64,000 nucleotides of DNA from the NCBI RefSeq assembly GCF_023343835.1, contig NC_064435.1, forward strand, positions 58,673,634-58,737,633. Reading direction: 5' to 3'. Source of the DNA: Lagopus muta (Eukaryota > Chordata > Aves > Galliformes > Phasianidae). Every line of letters starts with the position of its first letter. Within the stretch, counting starts at the first letter, position 1. The notes beneath the pieces are model-generated. The model had not been told where the DNA came from, made no database searches, and saw nothing but the letters and a program-made list of their open reading frames with translations. The position numbers and the translations under genes were made by a program. Positions 11,750 through 25,410 of this stretch are shown here, piece after piece.

Positions 11750-12860
11750 TAATTGAGAAAGTTACTGGAGCGGGGATGGGGGGTAGAGGAATGGGGGGTG
11801 GGAGGTGTGGGGGTGACAAAGAGGGTGTCTTCAAAGGAACAGGCTGGGAAAAAATATCTTTTGTTAGATGGTGATGTGGCAAAATGGTGCTTAGGAAGGC
11901 CACTGAAAAGCACAGACCAGTCAAGCAGGAGTGTAATGGTATTTGAGTGTTTGTGGGTTTCAGACACTGGGCAGAAAAGGTCTGAAGGTAGCTAACATAG
12001 ATCTGTGGTTCCTCCATGAAGGGTGGTACAGAAGTTGCAGGTGCTAGGGGAGGCTGTGTGAGGTTCTTGTGTTCAGTGATGAAGAATTTAGGTGAGGAAG
12101 GGAAAAGGGTGCACATAGTGTGGCTCAATTTACCCTTGTGCTGATGGTTGAGATTCTCTGAAGAGGAGGTCTGTATGAGATGGCAGGGGTGGCACATCTC
12201 ATGGAGAGGTGTTGGTCTGAGAGATGTAGTCAGGCAGGAGGTAAACTTGTCTGCCAAGCTGTGGAGGGAGAAAGATCGTCAGGGACTGGAGAAGGTTGGA
12301 GAGGTGAATACTGCCTTTGTAAATGAAAGTCAAAGAAGCAGAAATTGTTGTGTTGAAGTACTATGGAAGTGAAGGGGAACCATTGGGGATGGGGGAGGAT
12401 AAGAACTGAAGATAGTAGAGCATGGCTGTTATTTATTGGGGAGTGACAGGGGAGGCTGTAAGGGAGAGAAGAGTAACAGCATAATGCCAACCAGGAAAAA
12501 ACTTTGAGGTCAAAGTAGTAAAAGATATCTGTAATGTAGTTCATGTGAGGATCAAACACAGAGGGGCAATTTTGTTCTCCTGATCACCTCTGCGAAGAAA
12601 TGGTAAATGGTGAGCAGGGGGCTCAACAGAATGCAAAATGCCCAATTTCCCACCAGCTTGATGGTTGGGATGGAGCAGAGCTGCTTTAGGGCAGGTGGCA
12701 GAAGGCAAGACGAGAACTTGTTGCAGAGAGCATCTGCTTGGTTGGTGACATCTTGCACAGAGATGACTGGAGTGAGATGGAGAGCAGTGCAAAAGAGTGC
12801 TGAGTGAGTTGGGGAAGACATGGCTGTGGGAGAAATGGGAAGACAGAAGGATGACAGCTG
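11750..12860. other. Strand-asymmetric purine-rich block in intron 1
   Basis: About 1.1 kb in which the + strand is strongly G/A-rich and the - strand correspondingly C/T-rich, unlike flanking DNA. The - strand carries a 321-codon open frame (11292-12257) and further overlapping frames up to 12821. All three stop codons need purines, so a pyrimidine-rich strand is naturally depleted of stops. The predicted peptide is Pro/Ser/Leu/His-rich with no domain I recognise. The - strand has several acceptor-like pyrimidine-tract-CAG motifs. It may be a degraded repeat, an antisense non-coding exon, or simply skewed sequence. Confidence 0.4.
11772..11813 (+). other. G-quadruplex-prone tract
   Basis: Five runs of three to six G (GGGG, GGGGGG, GGGGGG, GGG, GGGGG) within 42 bp on the + strand, the same strand as PARD6G RNA. 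It sits at the left edge of the purine-rich block. Confidence 0.6.
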
Positions 12861-15800
12861 AGCTCAGGGCCCAGTTGAAACCACCTGGTACAAAACCATT
12901 TACTTTTTGTCTTCCCTCCTTCTTACTGATAAAGTTGCCCTGGTCAGGTAGTCTTCATTCTGAAAATCTCATGGGTAAGCAGAAATTACAGTCTGTGCAT
13001 GGATGGGAGTGTTTGTTTTTCTTTCTGTCCCTGATACTTTGTGGGAGAAGTAAGTGGTTATTGTAATTCATGTTTATTGCTAAATGTCGTTCTCTGATGT
13101 TCTCTTATTACAATAGCTTAAACTCAAAGCTAGCAATAAGCCAGAGGGATAGCATCTCATAAACATAGCACTTTTTCTTATAACCCCATAAATTTTTTGA
13201 AATCACCTTTTCTGAAAAATGAAAAGGTCACTTTGGCTTGCAGAAAACTCCTCTGTTTTGTTTCACAAAATAGCAGCACTCCGTGGAAGCAGACCTCAAA
13301 ATCCTGCTCCTTTCTACCCTCACTGCTGCACCCCACCCTCTTTTTAGAAAAGTGTTTAAAAAAGAGCTTGATTGCTGTTAGGAGCCCATGTAAGTTTTGG
13401 TCAGCTGGCTGTGACTTTCTTCTTCTCTGTAATTCATCAGAACACTTTTTTTCCTTTTCTTGTAATTGTTTTTCTTGGCCTCTGGTTTTGCTCAGGGCTC
13501 CTGCATACTGCATGGCATTTGTTTTGGATGCTTTTGGTCATCTAGTTGCAGACAGCAAGTACAGTGGCTGGCAGATACTTCGGAGGAACTTAGGACAGAG
13601 CGTATTCTTTGTAAAGCCAAATTGACAATTCTTTTTAGTTTTTTCTTCTCCCTTCCCCCCTCCACAACATAATTAGCTCTGTTAGACTAAATTCATTTAA
13701 GTTCCCTTGGGCTTTCCTGCCCTCTGACTTTTGCAATAGTACATGCAGTATTTGCATTAGATAAAAAGGTCAGAATCATTTACTTCATTATAGAAAAGTA
13801 ATCTGCTTGTTAAAACTGTTAGTTTGTCAAACAGTGTAACACAGTATTGTTCTGGCAGAGACTGTGCTAGCAAACACCAGTGCTTGTGTCTCTTTCATGG
13901 AGTGATAGACTAAAGATGAACTTTGTAGCTTAGAAAAGCAGATAGCCATCGTGACAGTCTTTGAAAAGCCTTCAGAATTTGAAGTTTCTGGAAGATACGT
14001 GGTGGGTGTTATCTTGAAATCCTGGCTGAATACAATGCAGATCACCCGGTCTCCAAGCTGTGTGGTACTGCAAAACCTATTATTACTGTGATACTCTCTA
14101 TCAGCCTCATTAGGGATGATGAATGAGCGGTCACTGCTGAAGCATTTTTTACCCTCCTCTGAAAGGACCCGCTGACAATGGTTGCTGCCTGTGCATGTGC
14201 CCAGGGTATATTAATCAGCTAAGCTACAACTACAGCAATGCTAGCCTTTAAACAACAAAACGTCATCTGCATTTCCGTTTAAATCCCTTTTGAAGGGACT
14301 TCCTTCCCCTCTGCGGAGTCGCCTTCCAGCTCCCTTGCCTTGAAGGGCTGCTTCATGCAGAGACATGTGAAATCTCATACGCTAGTTTATTGCTGTCATT
14401 CTCCTACACAAAAGAGTTTGACTCTTGGCTCTCCCAAGGCTGAACAAGTTGATTTGGCTACGCAGTGTTAGTATCAGCCCTCAGTACCCCAGATCTGCAG
14501 TAGGATCCCTATGGTGTGCCAATACTCCGTGTTGCCTTCCACGGATACCTGATGTGCCTCAGAACATGCTTCCTCAGGGCCTAGGCTAGGAGGCCTGGTC
14601 TCCTCACTGGTGCCCACCACTTCTGTAGCAGCCTAAGCTCAGCCGGGGGTCGTAACAGCTGTCCTTGCTTCTTCTCTCCTTTCCCATGTCACTTTTCCCC
14701 TGAAGGTGGTGTTCTTAGCGCTGGGCGCATCAGGACCCACAGGCTCACCAAGGCTGACATCAGGGTGTTTTGTAGGCTGGGGTGAGTGAGTGCCATGCCT
14801 GTTTGTGGGGCTAAGTGTCCTGCTTGATAACTGAGTGTTTGCTGGGACTTGTACCCAGGGAATGTTGCTTTGGCTAAAGGGGTGCTGTGTTCAGGTGTGC
14901 TGAGGAGTGTAGCTGTAAACAAGACTTACAAGAGATTTTGTTGCTGCCTCTTGAGCTTGCTCTGTAAGTGCTCAACTTGTCAGGTGAATGTGACTTCTTT
15001 CATACCTAAAGAAAAACTTTTAGGTACTGTTCAAATGAAGATGTTGGCTTTCCTATTGACATATTTTAAACTGAAAGAGTAAGATGTCACTTGGATGTTT
15101 CTTCGCAGAGGAGTGGGGGTTGAGGACAAAGAGACTTTTTTTATTCCATTGGAACCAGCTGTGGTTTGTTTGGCTTTTGTGCATTATGATGGGCACTCTG
15201 AATTGAAATCCAAACTGGAACTAGCAGTTAATATTACAAACAAGCAGCTTAATTTGACTAAACAAGCTTTCAGATGATCACAACTAGGCTTTGATGCTGA
15301 AGAGTGGGATTTTCATAACTGCGGAAGTAATTTGAGAACATGCTTGCACCCAAAAGCTAGCAGGACTTTTTTTTCCCCCTCAAATAAATATGGTTCTGGT
15401 GATGATTCATACTTTTGTTATCCTCAGCAAAAGAGTGGCTTGCATGTGTAAGTTGATTTAACAACTGAGAGCCTCTGCCTTGAGAAAGAACTTACAAAAA
15501 GTTCTCAATTTTCTTTGATCTTTTTGTTTGGATGCTTTTTGTTTTCTTTTGTCTGTGGTCTCTTGCCTGGCATTGACTGACTTTGCAAATGAGAACTTCC
15601 ATGAGATGCCAGTCGCTGCCTTATTCCTGGATTTATATTTAAATGTTTTCAGAAATGAGTGTGATGAAGAGGTTCAGTTGATAAACACTAGCACTAAATG
15701 ATCTAAGTTAGGGAAAGAAACATACCAGACAGTTGTCTTGTTGGTTTAGCTGGATGCCTGATTTTTCACGCCATTCATTTCTAAGACTGGAGAATCTGAT

Positions 15801-16593
15801 AGTTTCCTCCTGTTCTTAGTAGCATACTCACTTTCTGATATCAGAAGTAAGGCTAATTAAAGTCTTTAATGCAATCACTTTTTGACTTATTTAAAATAAC
15901 TTCATGTATTTAAAACACATTAAATTGTTCTGTGCCAAACCATCTCTCCTGGATTTTTAATTTTTTTTTAACTCACTTGTAAAGCTTCAAAACTAGAAAC
16001 TGATGGAGTGACAGAAAAATTAAACCTGTAGAAACACACTTGAAGGACTTTGCTCATTCTGTATGGATGCCAGGAAATTTTGGGGGCATGTAGAGTGAGT
16101 GTAACTTCCTAATAGCAGGCTGTGTGCTTGCATACCACGCTAAGAAGTATCGTGGTTGGGATCCCAGTGGTATTGATGGAAAGCATGTAAAGAATTTTTA
16201 TTAAGGTTGTTTGAAAGCTGAGGAACTTCTTTTGAAAGCAGTAGAGTGAGCGCTTCTGCTTCAGAGAAACTTGTTCTGTGAATGTCTGAGATCATGATGA
16301 TAATGATGGCGCTTCAGAGTTGAATCCTACCAACGTAATCCTCTGGGATGAGAACTTAGTTTTTGCTTTTCAGATATTAAGGTGGCATGTGAAAGCATAC
16401 CTATTGTCAGGCAGGGTGGTGTCTTGGTAGCTGTGGTTATATGCTAACAGGGGGGCTTAATAGAGTGTTTGTAGACCAGAAAGCACTGATATGTATAGAA
16501 AGGAAAGATCATGGGCACTGTGTTTAAGTGCCAAGCTAAGACATTGTGCTTTGGTGATGTCTGAAAGCAGATACTCTTTGTTTTCTCTTGCAG

Positions 16594-16816
16594 TTTGGGG
16601 CAGAGTTCAGAAGGTTCTCCCTAGACCGCTACAAGCCAGGAAAGTTTGAAGACTTCTATAAACTAATTCTTCATATTCATCACATAGCCAACCTGGAAGT
16701 GATGATTGGATATGCTGATGTGCATGGAGACCTTCTCCCTATTAATAACGATGACAACTTTTTCAAGGCTGTTTCAAGTGCTCATCCGCTGCTCAGGGTT
16801 TTTATACAAAGACAAG
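16594..16816 (+). CDS. PARD6G: PARD6G coding exon 2 (PB1 domain, residues 25-98)
   Basis: A 223 nt exon with acceptor 'ttctcttgcag' and donor CAAG|GTAAGA, giving a phase-1 intron downstream. It encodes [12 protein letters not shown] through LLRVFIQRQ, the bulk of the PB1 domain (about residues 18-98 of the whole protein). The signature [17 protein letters not shown] occupies residues 64-80 and is nearly invariant in Par-6 proteins. PB1 pairs with the PB1 domain of atypical PKC (iota/zeta), tethering the kinase to the polarity complex at the apical cortex and tight junctions. The residues fit PARD6G ([16 protein letters not shown], [15 protein letters not shown]) better than PARD6B (SLERSKPGKFEEFYGL). 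No damage to the frame is seen. Confidence 0.97.
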
Positions 16817-17149
16817 GTAAGATGTGATTCTCATTTCAGTGTACTGAAAAATGCTGGTACAAGGTGGCCCTCATTTAAAGGCTGGGGTGATGTAAGAGGA
16901 GCTTAGGATGTTCTCTCAGGGTTGCAGGCTGTTCCTTCAGGCACTTTGTTGTGATGTGCAGAACTGGTGTGGTGTCAGTGGAAGTAAAAGTATGGTATCT
17001 GAGTATCACCCCAAGACCCTTCTTTTCCCAGGGGAATGTGCCTCGTGCTGCCTGTGCTCTGTTATCACTGCAGCCAATAGTGCTGCTCTGCCTGATTGTG
17101 GGAGGGGGATTATAGTACTGTATTACTGCAACGCATTTAGAAATCCCTG

Positions 17150-17244
17150 GTCTAGTGGTTACCGACCCTGCAGGTGGCAGGGGGTTTGAAAATAGATGAT
17201 CGTTATGGTCCTTTTCCTCCCAGACCATTCTATGATCCATCATG
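17150..17244 (+). mobile_element. CR1 LINE 3' tail fragment
   Basis: Short 5'-truncated CR1 end: 'ggtctagtggttaccgaccc', 'gtggcagggggtttgaaaat', 'gatgatcgttatggtcc', then 'accattctatgatccatcatgat', a degraded octamer tail. + orientation, 330 bp inside intron 2. Confidence 0.85.
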
Positions 17245-18361
17245 ATAGTAACATCATGCTCAAATATTCACGTCTGTGTAGTGTATAAACTGAAAGATAT
17301 ATAGGTATGTAAGAAGGGTAGAAAGAAGTTATGCTGCAAACGAAGTCTTGTTTGACTCTGATCTGCAAACAGATGATCTCTGTCCTTATGTAAATGACTT
17401 AATTTTTTTTTCCTGATTTAAAAATCGAGCATTGGGCAGAATTGCCTGAATGTCACAGTGAGTTCAGGTTTAAGCTGCTGTGTGTTATTCTTGTAAAGCT
17501 TTTATTGCAGATAACTGAAACTATTCTCTACCTTCCCCCCAGAGACTGTGTTTGACAGTTGCTTCAGATAAGGTGTCTTCCCACAGAACTCATTAAATCC
17601 CCCAGGAACCTGATGCCATGTTAACACTGCTTCCACAGTGTTTTCAGACACGTAGTGTCTGAAACAGGATTAGGAATTAAACTCACATCGGTAGCAGAGT
17701 CAGAAATGGGACCTCATCTGTGACTTGGAACACTCTGGAGCTGGACTCTGCTGCTTGGATTTTGTACTGATTAGGATTTGGCAAAGGGCTCCAGCCTGCT
17801 CGCTGATAGGAGCTAATTTGGTGTGCAGTTTAATTTGGTGTCATCAGATACAGAGATCTCTGTGGCCCTCCTCATTCAGAGTGTGTTATCTGCCTCCTTT
17901 TAGATCTAAACCTAGACAAGTTTTGTTTGTTTGTGTGTCTGTTGTATGAGTGGGAATGTCTGTGAGAGAGGACTTGAGTTGCTGTCTCCTTTCTCATACA
18001 GGAAATGCCAAGTCAGATAATAAACCCTCTTATATCTCCTTCCTGCAATGCCTGTTAGGGCTTGAACGTTCATGGTGGGTTAAGTCATAAGAAGTTGCTT
18101 GCATGATTTTGTCATGCCTGCTTCAGTTCAAGTTCACTCATGTGCCTCTGGATCAATCCCATTCAAAATGTGGCTGTTCTTGCTCTGTGCAGACCACTGG
18201 AAGTTGAGTATCCCTAGCTGTGCTGAGAGAGGAGTCGAAACAGAACTGCTGGTCACACAAGGAAGCAAAGGAAAGAAAAATTAGTTAGGTGTGGAAAAAG
18301 TGCTCTCCCATTATTCAGTAAGAGGCAGTGTGCTATGGGTAAAGGTTTTTAACTTTTAACC

Positions 18362-18459
18362 TTAGTGGAAAAATACAGCATTTCCCTCTTTTTTTTTTGT
18401 AATTTTAAATTTTAATTTAATTTTTATTATTTTTTTTTAATTTTAAATTTTAGTGGAAA
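18362..18459. repeat. AT-rich low-complexity segment flanked by 10 bp direct repeats
   Basis: TTAGTGGAAA occurs at 18362-18371 and again at 18450-18459. The 78 bp between them is almost pure A/T and contains two copies of AATTTTAAAT. The arrangement resembles a target-site duplication around a small insertion, though slippage in AT-rich DNA would look similar. Confidence 0.6.
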
Positions 18460-21400
18460 GAATTACGCTGACTCAAAAAGGAAGCTTATATAAGAGGAAA
18501 GACAAATCAGTGCTTCTCTACACGTGGCAATGCCTGAAAGCTTTCCCAACGCGCATTCTCTTGTGCTCCCTCTAAAGCCAAAATGAATTCTGGTCAGTCC
18601 CTTTGATTAATGGCACCTTTTAATATGGGACTCCTGTGGTTAACACTTGAGACACATACTTGTCCAAGGTGGTTTGGAAGCATCCACGTTTCCTTGTATG
18701 GGAAACAACCTTGAGAAATTGTTCCCTTCAAAATTAGCGTGGATTCCTGGAATGTTGTTTCTCTTCCTCCTTTTCTCCATCAGACCTCCCGCCCCTGCTT
18801 TCCCTGAAGCAGTGCTGGCCCTTCTGCTGGAGAGCTGTGCAGGGGAGCAATGTGCTAGGCACCTTTCCCAGAGAGCAGGAAACCATTGTGCCATCCAGGG
18901 GAATGCGGTGTGTCTGCAGTGCTTCAGCTCACACCCTAAACTCTGGCTGCGGAGGTGGGAAATTAAGTTGACAAGGATGCCAGTAAAATATGAAGCCAGT
19001 CCTCTTCTGTGACTTTGAAGGAGACTGCAGAGCACAGACTCTTTAAGTCTGCTGGGTCATGAATTGCTGTCCATTAGTGGGAGAAATCCCAGGAGGTGGC
19101 TGCCAAAGGTTGTTCCTGCAATGTTACAGAGTGGAGGGGTTTGGGGGACAGAAGTACATAGACATGGAACGAGTGAATAGTTGAGCTTCAGGCCTTTTTG
19201 TAGTAGAGTGGACTGTTTATCAACTACTTGATGAGTCATTCTATTTTTCCAGATTATAGCTGTGTTATCCTTTCTCTTGTCAAGTAGGTTAAGTAATCAC
19301 ATTAAATGAGTTTAACTGTTTGTTAGCAGAGTGACAGAGCAGATGGCTTACTCTTTGCATAAAAATCAAGCAATAATTTGCTAGGGTTTTTTTGTTTGCC
19401 TTGTTGGTTTTTTTTTTTTTCTTTTAAACCTGAGCTTGGTCTGGCACTCCTTTAATTCAAAAGTACTTTCCCAACTTGTCCCCAGAGGCCAGTCACATAG
19501 ATTGATTCTCACATGCCAGATTGATGTCAAGGTGTGAAATAGCTGTATTATTCTGTGTCCTCGTTCTTGTTCGTGTCTCAAGAGCCCCAAAATTTTCAGG
19601 ATCATAGCAACTGTTCCCTCTTCTAGGCAGCGGATGTCAGTGCTTATTAGCCAGCCTTTTTATTCAGAGCTGGAATCCCAATGTGCCTGCAACAGTTACT
19701 CTGGATGCTTTTGGGGGTCTTTAAGCCCTGAGGATGTCTGCTGGTTAGATCTGGGTGAACTCAGCTCAGACTGATCCATCTGCTGAAAGCATGTGTTGCT
19801 CTTCCCTCCAAATTGCAGTGCAGATAAAAATCCTAATTAGACAACCAGACTATAAAAAGAAAAGCCAGTTTTTCTTTGTCTTGCTTTCCCAGGCTACAGA
19901 ATGGGCTGTGTCCTCAGTTGCTGTAAGCTGATGTGGCTCTTGACTTCATTAGCACAATAGCAGTTGATATCAGCTGATGCTTCCAGCCCAAGAATTTATT
20001 TACTTGGCTGTGATTGATATCAGACATATCCAGAACTCCATGGAAGATGCCTGCTGTTGGGGGAAAGGATGGATATACCAAAGACTCTAGAACAATACAA
20101 AGAATTTATAGATCTGTTTGACTTACTCCACAATAACTGAACTCTTGTACTCCAGTTGAAACCTGTGTGAATGAAGAGCTTATCTGAAGATACAGTTGTT
20201 CACTGTTTTTTTCAAGACTTCATTTGTTTTATGTCTGATTTAAACTACAGCTCTGGGGAGGTGCAGTCTTCTGAATACAGCAAAAGTGTTTAAGCTGTGA
20301 GTTCAAACAGAAACAAAGACCTGAAAAACTGAAAGGGATCAGTATTACATATTGCAAATGCATTTCATTTCTCCTTGCATGATTAAATGGAATGACATGA
20401 CTGTCAAATCTTGTTTGTAATACCTGTCTCCCAGAGCCAGTGTGTGTGCAAACTAGGCTGTTTTGGAGGCTTTTAAAAAGGATGGAATAATCGTAAATGC
20501 AGTGACTCTCATTATAAACCTGCCTTGAAACAGCTTCTTGAATTCTGTGAGTGAGACACAAGGATATTAGTGAAGGTCTGTGAGATAAGAGATTCCAGGA
20601 TTTTCCCTCATTTCCTTGGATATATCATTGTGGCATGCTTAACCTAGTAAGGTTAGAAACTGAGAAGTATTGCAGGATGAAGATGCTGATCACCCTGCAA
20701 GTAGTCTGCAGCATTTTCTTCCCCAAGCAATGGAGGTAGGTCCCAGTCTGTGATGCTGAAGAACAACAGGCATAGTGAATGGTGTGATGTTTGGTTCTAA
20801 TTCTGGTTGGGCTTGCTGTTGTAAATCCAGGCTGGGTTGTGGGAGAAGTGAGGGTGACTGATGATGACCAGACTTTCACTTCCTACTAGTCTGTAGGATT
20901 GCATGGGCAGTAACATAAGAACTGCTGCAGTGAAAGTAGCAAAGCATGTGAGAAAGCTTGTGAGCAGCTTGTTCTCTTGATCCCAGGCTGAGGTCACATT
21001 AACTATTCTTTGTTGGGACTGTTTTGTTTTTTTCCCCATCACTGATGGAGGTGCATTCTGATGATGTTTTGAGGTTTTAGACTTCTGCTTTCTTTGCTGA
21101 GCTTCTGTAAGCATCACTGTTTTTCTGAGTCGGTAGTACAGGCATACAAGTATCTCTCTTGGCAGAGCAGTTCTGAAAGAATACCTGAAGGAGTTGGGGT
21201 TTGGAGAAAAAAAAAAAAACAACAAACTTGTTTAAATATTCAGGCAGTCTTGAGGAGATGTGTAGAGTGTCAGCAGGAACTGGAATTGTGGCTGTTGTGT
21301 GAGTACAGCTGTTCATTGTATGAGTCAGCAAGTGTATTGCTACAGCTCTTAAGCAACTTCCATAAAAATAACAGCGAACTAATGCATGTTGGGAACCTTT

Positions 21401-24400
21401 ATGAAGCCCAAAGCACACTACAGATCAAATTTGCAGTCTTTCCATTAATGGAGTTAACTTTAAAACTTTCTAACAGTTTGAATGGTTTCCTACAGATGGA
21501 AGACAGCTGGAATTCTGACCTGTCAGTTGCTGGTTCGACATTTCTGTACGTTGTACCAAGTGTTAGACTTCCTACAGGCACATAAAAGAAACAGCAAAAA
21601 CCTTAAGAAGCTAAAGAACTTTCTAACAGAGCAACTAACCCTAAGACACTCTATAAAGCTAACCAGAACAGAGCATAACATAATAGTTGATGCCACAAAC
21701 AAACTGCAGCTGTTAATTGAGGTGGCCTGAAGCTAGTGAAGGCCGATGTCTTGTAGTACCTGTGTTTTGTTTTGCTGTACTTGTATTTTAATAGTCTGCT
21801 ATGGTAACAGTAAACCAGTACATTGAACACCAGACCTTGATTTTTCTATAAGAGTGGCTAGAGCTGCAATCTACCCCCAGTGCTCACTTAAAACTTAATC
21901 CAAAGTCAGCAGCAAGAAATGTGCATTTACCAGGCAGGCTTTTGGATCTGGTGTTGAACATGGCTTGTTTTAACCAATTTGGAAGATGCTATTTTTCATC
22001 AGCAGCGTGCAGTGACTAATGTGTTTGAACTGCTGTGCCATGCAGTGCGAAGTCTCTTCTTCATGTGCAGATGCAGTTCATAGCTCTACAGTTTATTTAC
22101 CTGGCAAAGTTCTGCTTTGCTTAAAGTACCAACATCTGTGTTTAGCTTTCTTGTTTCATAAAATCATAGGAATCACAGTTTTAAAATGAAAAATGTGCTA
22201 CTGGGAATCATGCCCAGGTCTGACTGAAAAACTGATGGTGAGTTGTTTTATTGTCTTTCATACTCTAAGCAGATAATCCTCAGGAATGGTGGTTGGCTGT
22301 TTAACCACATGTGTTAAACATGAGAACTGGCTTTGAGGCAGCAACTAAAACCTATTTTCAGCTATCTAAAACATTCAACCCTCTGCTGAGACTTCCAGAG
22401 GAAAAGTTTAAGAGTTAAAGTCTTAAGCAGATTTGGTTCTTTAGTGACCTTCCTGTTTATTTTACAATGCAGGCGTTGACTTTATCATCTCAAAATGTTG
22501 TCCTTTGGAAAAAGAGTGGTATGATTTTTCTACTCTCGTTAAAGGCTTCTGGTATATTGAATAATAAAGCAGGTAGCAGTGCGTGTTGAGGCCCTGAACT
22601 GCTTCTGGTCTTGGTTGAGCTGTGCAGATTTTCAGAATATCTTTCTATGAGTCTGAGGCATTAGAATTAAGGTTTGGGTTGCAGAGATGACGACTTGAGG
22701 CTTATATGCTCTTGTAGAAGATGAGAGAGGAGAAGCAACTGTTCTGGTGCGGGGTCTAGTTGGTTCAGCAGGAGATGCAGCCCTTCTGCTATCCTCACCA
22801 TTCCAGGGCTGCTCCTGGGTCACTTCTGCCTTGGCACTGGTGTGACTCAATGGCTGGGCCCTCCCAGGCAGTTCTTTGGCAGAAAGCTAGTTGCTCTTCT
22901 GAGGCACTAGTGTGGGCCAGGCAGGACCATGGCAGTTTTACACCGACTTATGTTGCTGTGAAACATCAACTTCATAGGAGGAAGCGCTTATCTGCTTGCA
23001 GCCTTTAGAAATGGACAGCACTGCTGTATTGAAAAAGGAGGAAAAGCATCTTGCCTGAGCTTTTGACAAGATTAGGGGATGGTGGTAGTTGGTGCTAATA
23101 TAATAGGAATTGCTGCTAGGCTTAAATTAAGTCCTTTCATGATTTTCTTTAGAAACATCTCTCTGTTTGAGCTGGAGGGGTCTTTGAATGCTTGTCAAAC
23201 CAAGTGATCTTTGTCCCACTCAAGTTCTTTGATATCTGAAGATAAGTAAAAATGCAGCTGTTTGTTCCAATGAAGTCTGGCAACAAATTACTGTAGCTTC
23301 TTTGCTCCACCTTTCATGTGCAAATGACGAGACTGGGTAATCTTTCAACTGCTTTATTAAGCATCCTTGAAAACATTGTTTTATCTGGCTCATCAGACAT
23401 AAACACAAAACCGCCTTGGATTTTGTTGTTAGCATGGCTAATGATACCTGTTGGCTAAGCAGAGTGAGCAAGGCTGCTTTTCTCCTTGAAAACTCCGTGT
23501 TTAGAATATGAAGATATTTTTTTCATCTCCAGTTAATTAAATTGCAGCTAGAATAGCAGGTAAGCAAGAATTTCAAGTGTTAGGATAGTGCCTGGAAATA
23601 GTACTGCCTACAAATTGGGTTTCTGGAGTAAATCTGAAACTGATGTTTCTGCAACACTGTGTGCTGCATAAATATTAGTGGCTGTACTGTATGCTAGGGA
23701 TGGAGCAAAAGCCTTGTGAAAATGCTGCTGCTTTATAAGTGGCTGAAAAAACTTGTGGTGCTTTTGTGTTAAAGCTATGTAGGATTTGCTTTGTGTGTCA
23801 AAGTACAGAAACTTTTGAAGAAAATTATTAACAATTGAAGTTTAACTGATTAAATTTTTAAACTGAAGCTTAACTGCTACAGGTGATGCTGCTTAAACTG
23901 CTTCTAGCTGAAACTGGCACCACTGGTTCAGCTGAAATTCAGACTAAAGGAGCTTATTTGCAGTGGAAGCTCATGCAGCCTTTAGTGGGAACCTCTCCTC
24001 AGCTCCTTGCTTGGCTTTCACTGATGACCCGTATGTCACAAAGTAAATAACTGTAATCTTACATTCCACATGCATGCTTGTTGTCTTAGGATTGCAGTTT
24101 GCTGCTGTGATGTTACTTTTAAAGAAAAAAAAAACAGAACTCCCCCAGTTATGCCAAATAATGTCCACAAAAAGATGGTTTCTGTGGAAAATTATTTCTT
24201 GTTTTCTTCCTTGATCTGACCACCATAACAGGTGGCCCAGCTCTATTAAAACTGGAGAGGAAGGCTTGTCAGATGATCCACTGGTATTGAGGTCTGTATG
24301 AGGGAATTTTCCACTATTTATATTTCCTTACCTTGGCAGTCAAAACATGAGATTCTGTTTCCTGTGCATGGCTCAGGTTTTTTCCTGTTCTGCAGAGCTG

Positions 24401-25410
24401 TCATTTCCTCTCTTGATGGAAAGAAGTACAATGTGCAGATAATGAAATGCACCTGATGATCTCTTCTTGACACATGTTCTGGATTTTTACCTCAAGAGAC
24501 CTTGCAAGCTCAAAGCGGCTTTCATGTGGTGAGGGAGGATAGATTCCCAATACAAGTGCACACATTAACTCAGTGTTCAGGCCTTCAGGAGTAGGCTTTC
24601 TGCTGATTCTCTTAAGTACTGTAAAGGGCTTATGACAACTTAATGGGTGCACTCATGCACTGAAAGCAAGTGAGCGTTGCTTGATGCTTCTGCTAGCTGG
24701 AATAGGCACTGAAAAAGTAGCTTAGATGACTGAAGATATAACTCAAAAAGCCATAACACAGACAAAACTTGTTTTTAAAAGTGAAAGCTCCTCCTTTGTC
24801 TTAGGACAACCTGCATTGTTGGGTTGCGCATTCCAAATTATTTAAAGCTTCAGCTTTAATACTGTGTAAGCACTCATGATATTTTCCAATTCTGAGAGTG
24901 AAAGTGGTCTGGGGGCAACTGAAAGCCGCCTTCTTGATCTTGCCCCTTATGACTCTGCTCAAGTCTTGTTTTTTCCTCTGTGCTATGTTTAGAGTAACAA
25001 AGAACCCTCTGGGAATATTAAGGAAACTATTAACCTAGAAAAATTCACTGTTCTTGCTCTTGAGTCCCCTGAGATATACTGACACTAAATAACTTCTAGA
25101 AACTTCATATGAAGAACTTCCACACCACTCATCTCCTTCCTTCTCCTCCCTTTATTTTCCCATATTTTTCTATCTTGCTGATTTCTCCCCTGTGCGGTTT
25201 CTTATTTCTTTCAGCTTTCTGCTCCTTGTGATAGGTTTTGAATTGTTTTGCAAGGCCGTTACTGGGAGTAATACTTTGGGTGAAAGAATACAGGTGCTGG
25301 TGCCAACTTGATTCCAAGTGTTGGAATGCTTAAGGAGCATTAAATAGAGGTGAAGTAGCAGTGACAGTGCAAGTAAGGAAATAATTAGTGAGGAAAAAAT
25401 GCCTGTAATT

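Larger units (their letters stand above)
6215..16593 (+). other. PARD6G: PARD6G intron 1
   Basis: A 10.4 kb phase-0 intron with donor GTGAGC at 6215 and acceptor 'tttgttttctcttgcag' ending at 16593. The first 500 bp are the downstream half of the CpG island. The rest is ordinary AT-leaning intron. Notable contents are an A-rich patch at 7599-7630 and the purine-rich block at about 11750-12860. I find no additional coding exon, RNA gene or CR1 copy in it. Confidence 0.9.

Noticed and set aside
13197-13625. 142-codon + strand open frame in intron 1
   Set aside because: No family match, overlapped by an antisense 111-codon frame; chance length at this composition.
21094-21585. 163-codon + strand open frame in intron 2
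   Set aside because: Overlapped by equally long frames on the other strand, no domain, no good splice context; treated as chance.
22156-22185. Possible CR1 octamer remnant ('tcataaaatcataggaatca')
   Set aside because: Only the octamer-like start matches; the following sequence does not continue as CR1.
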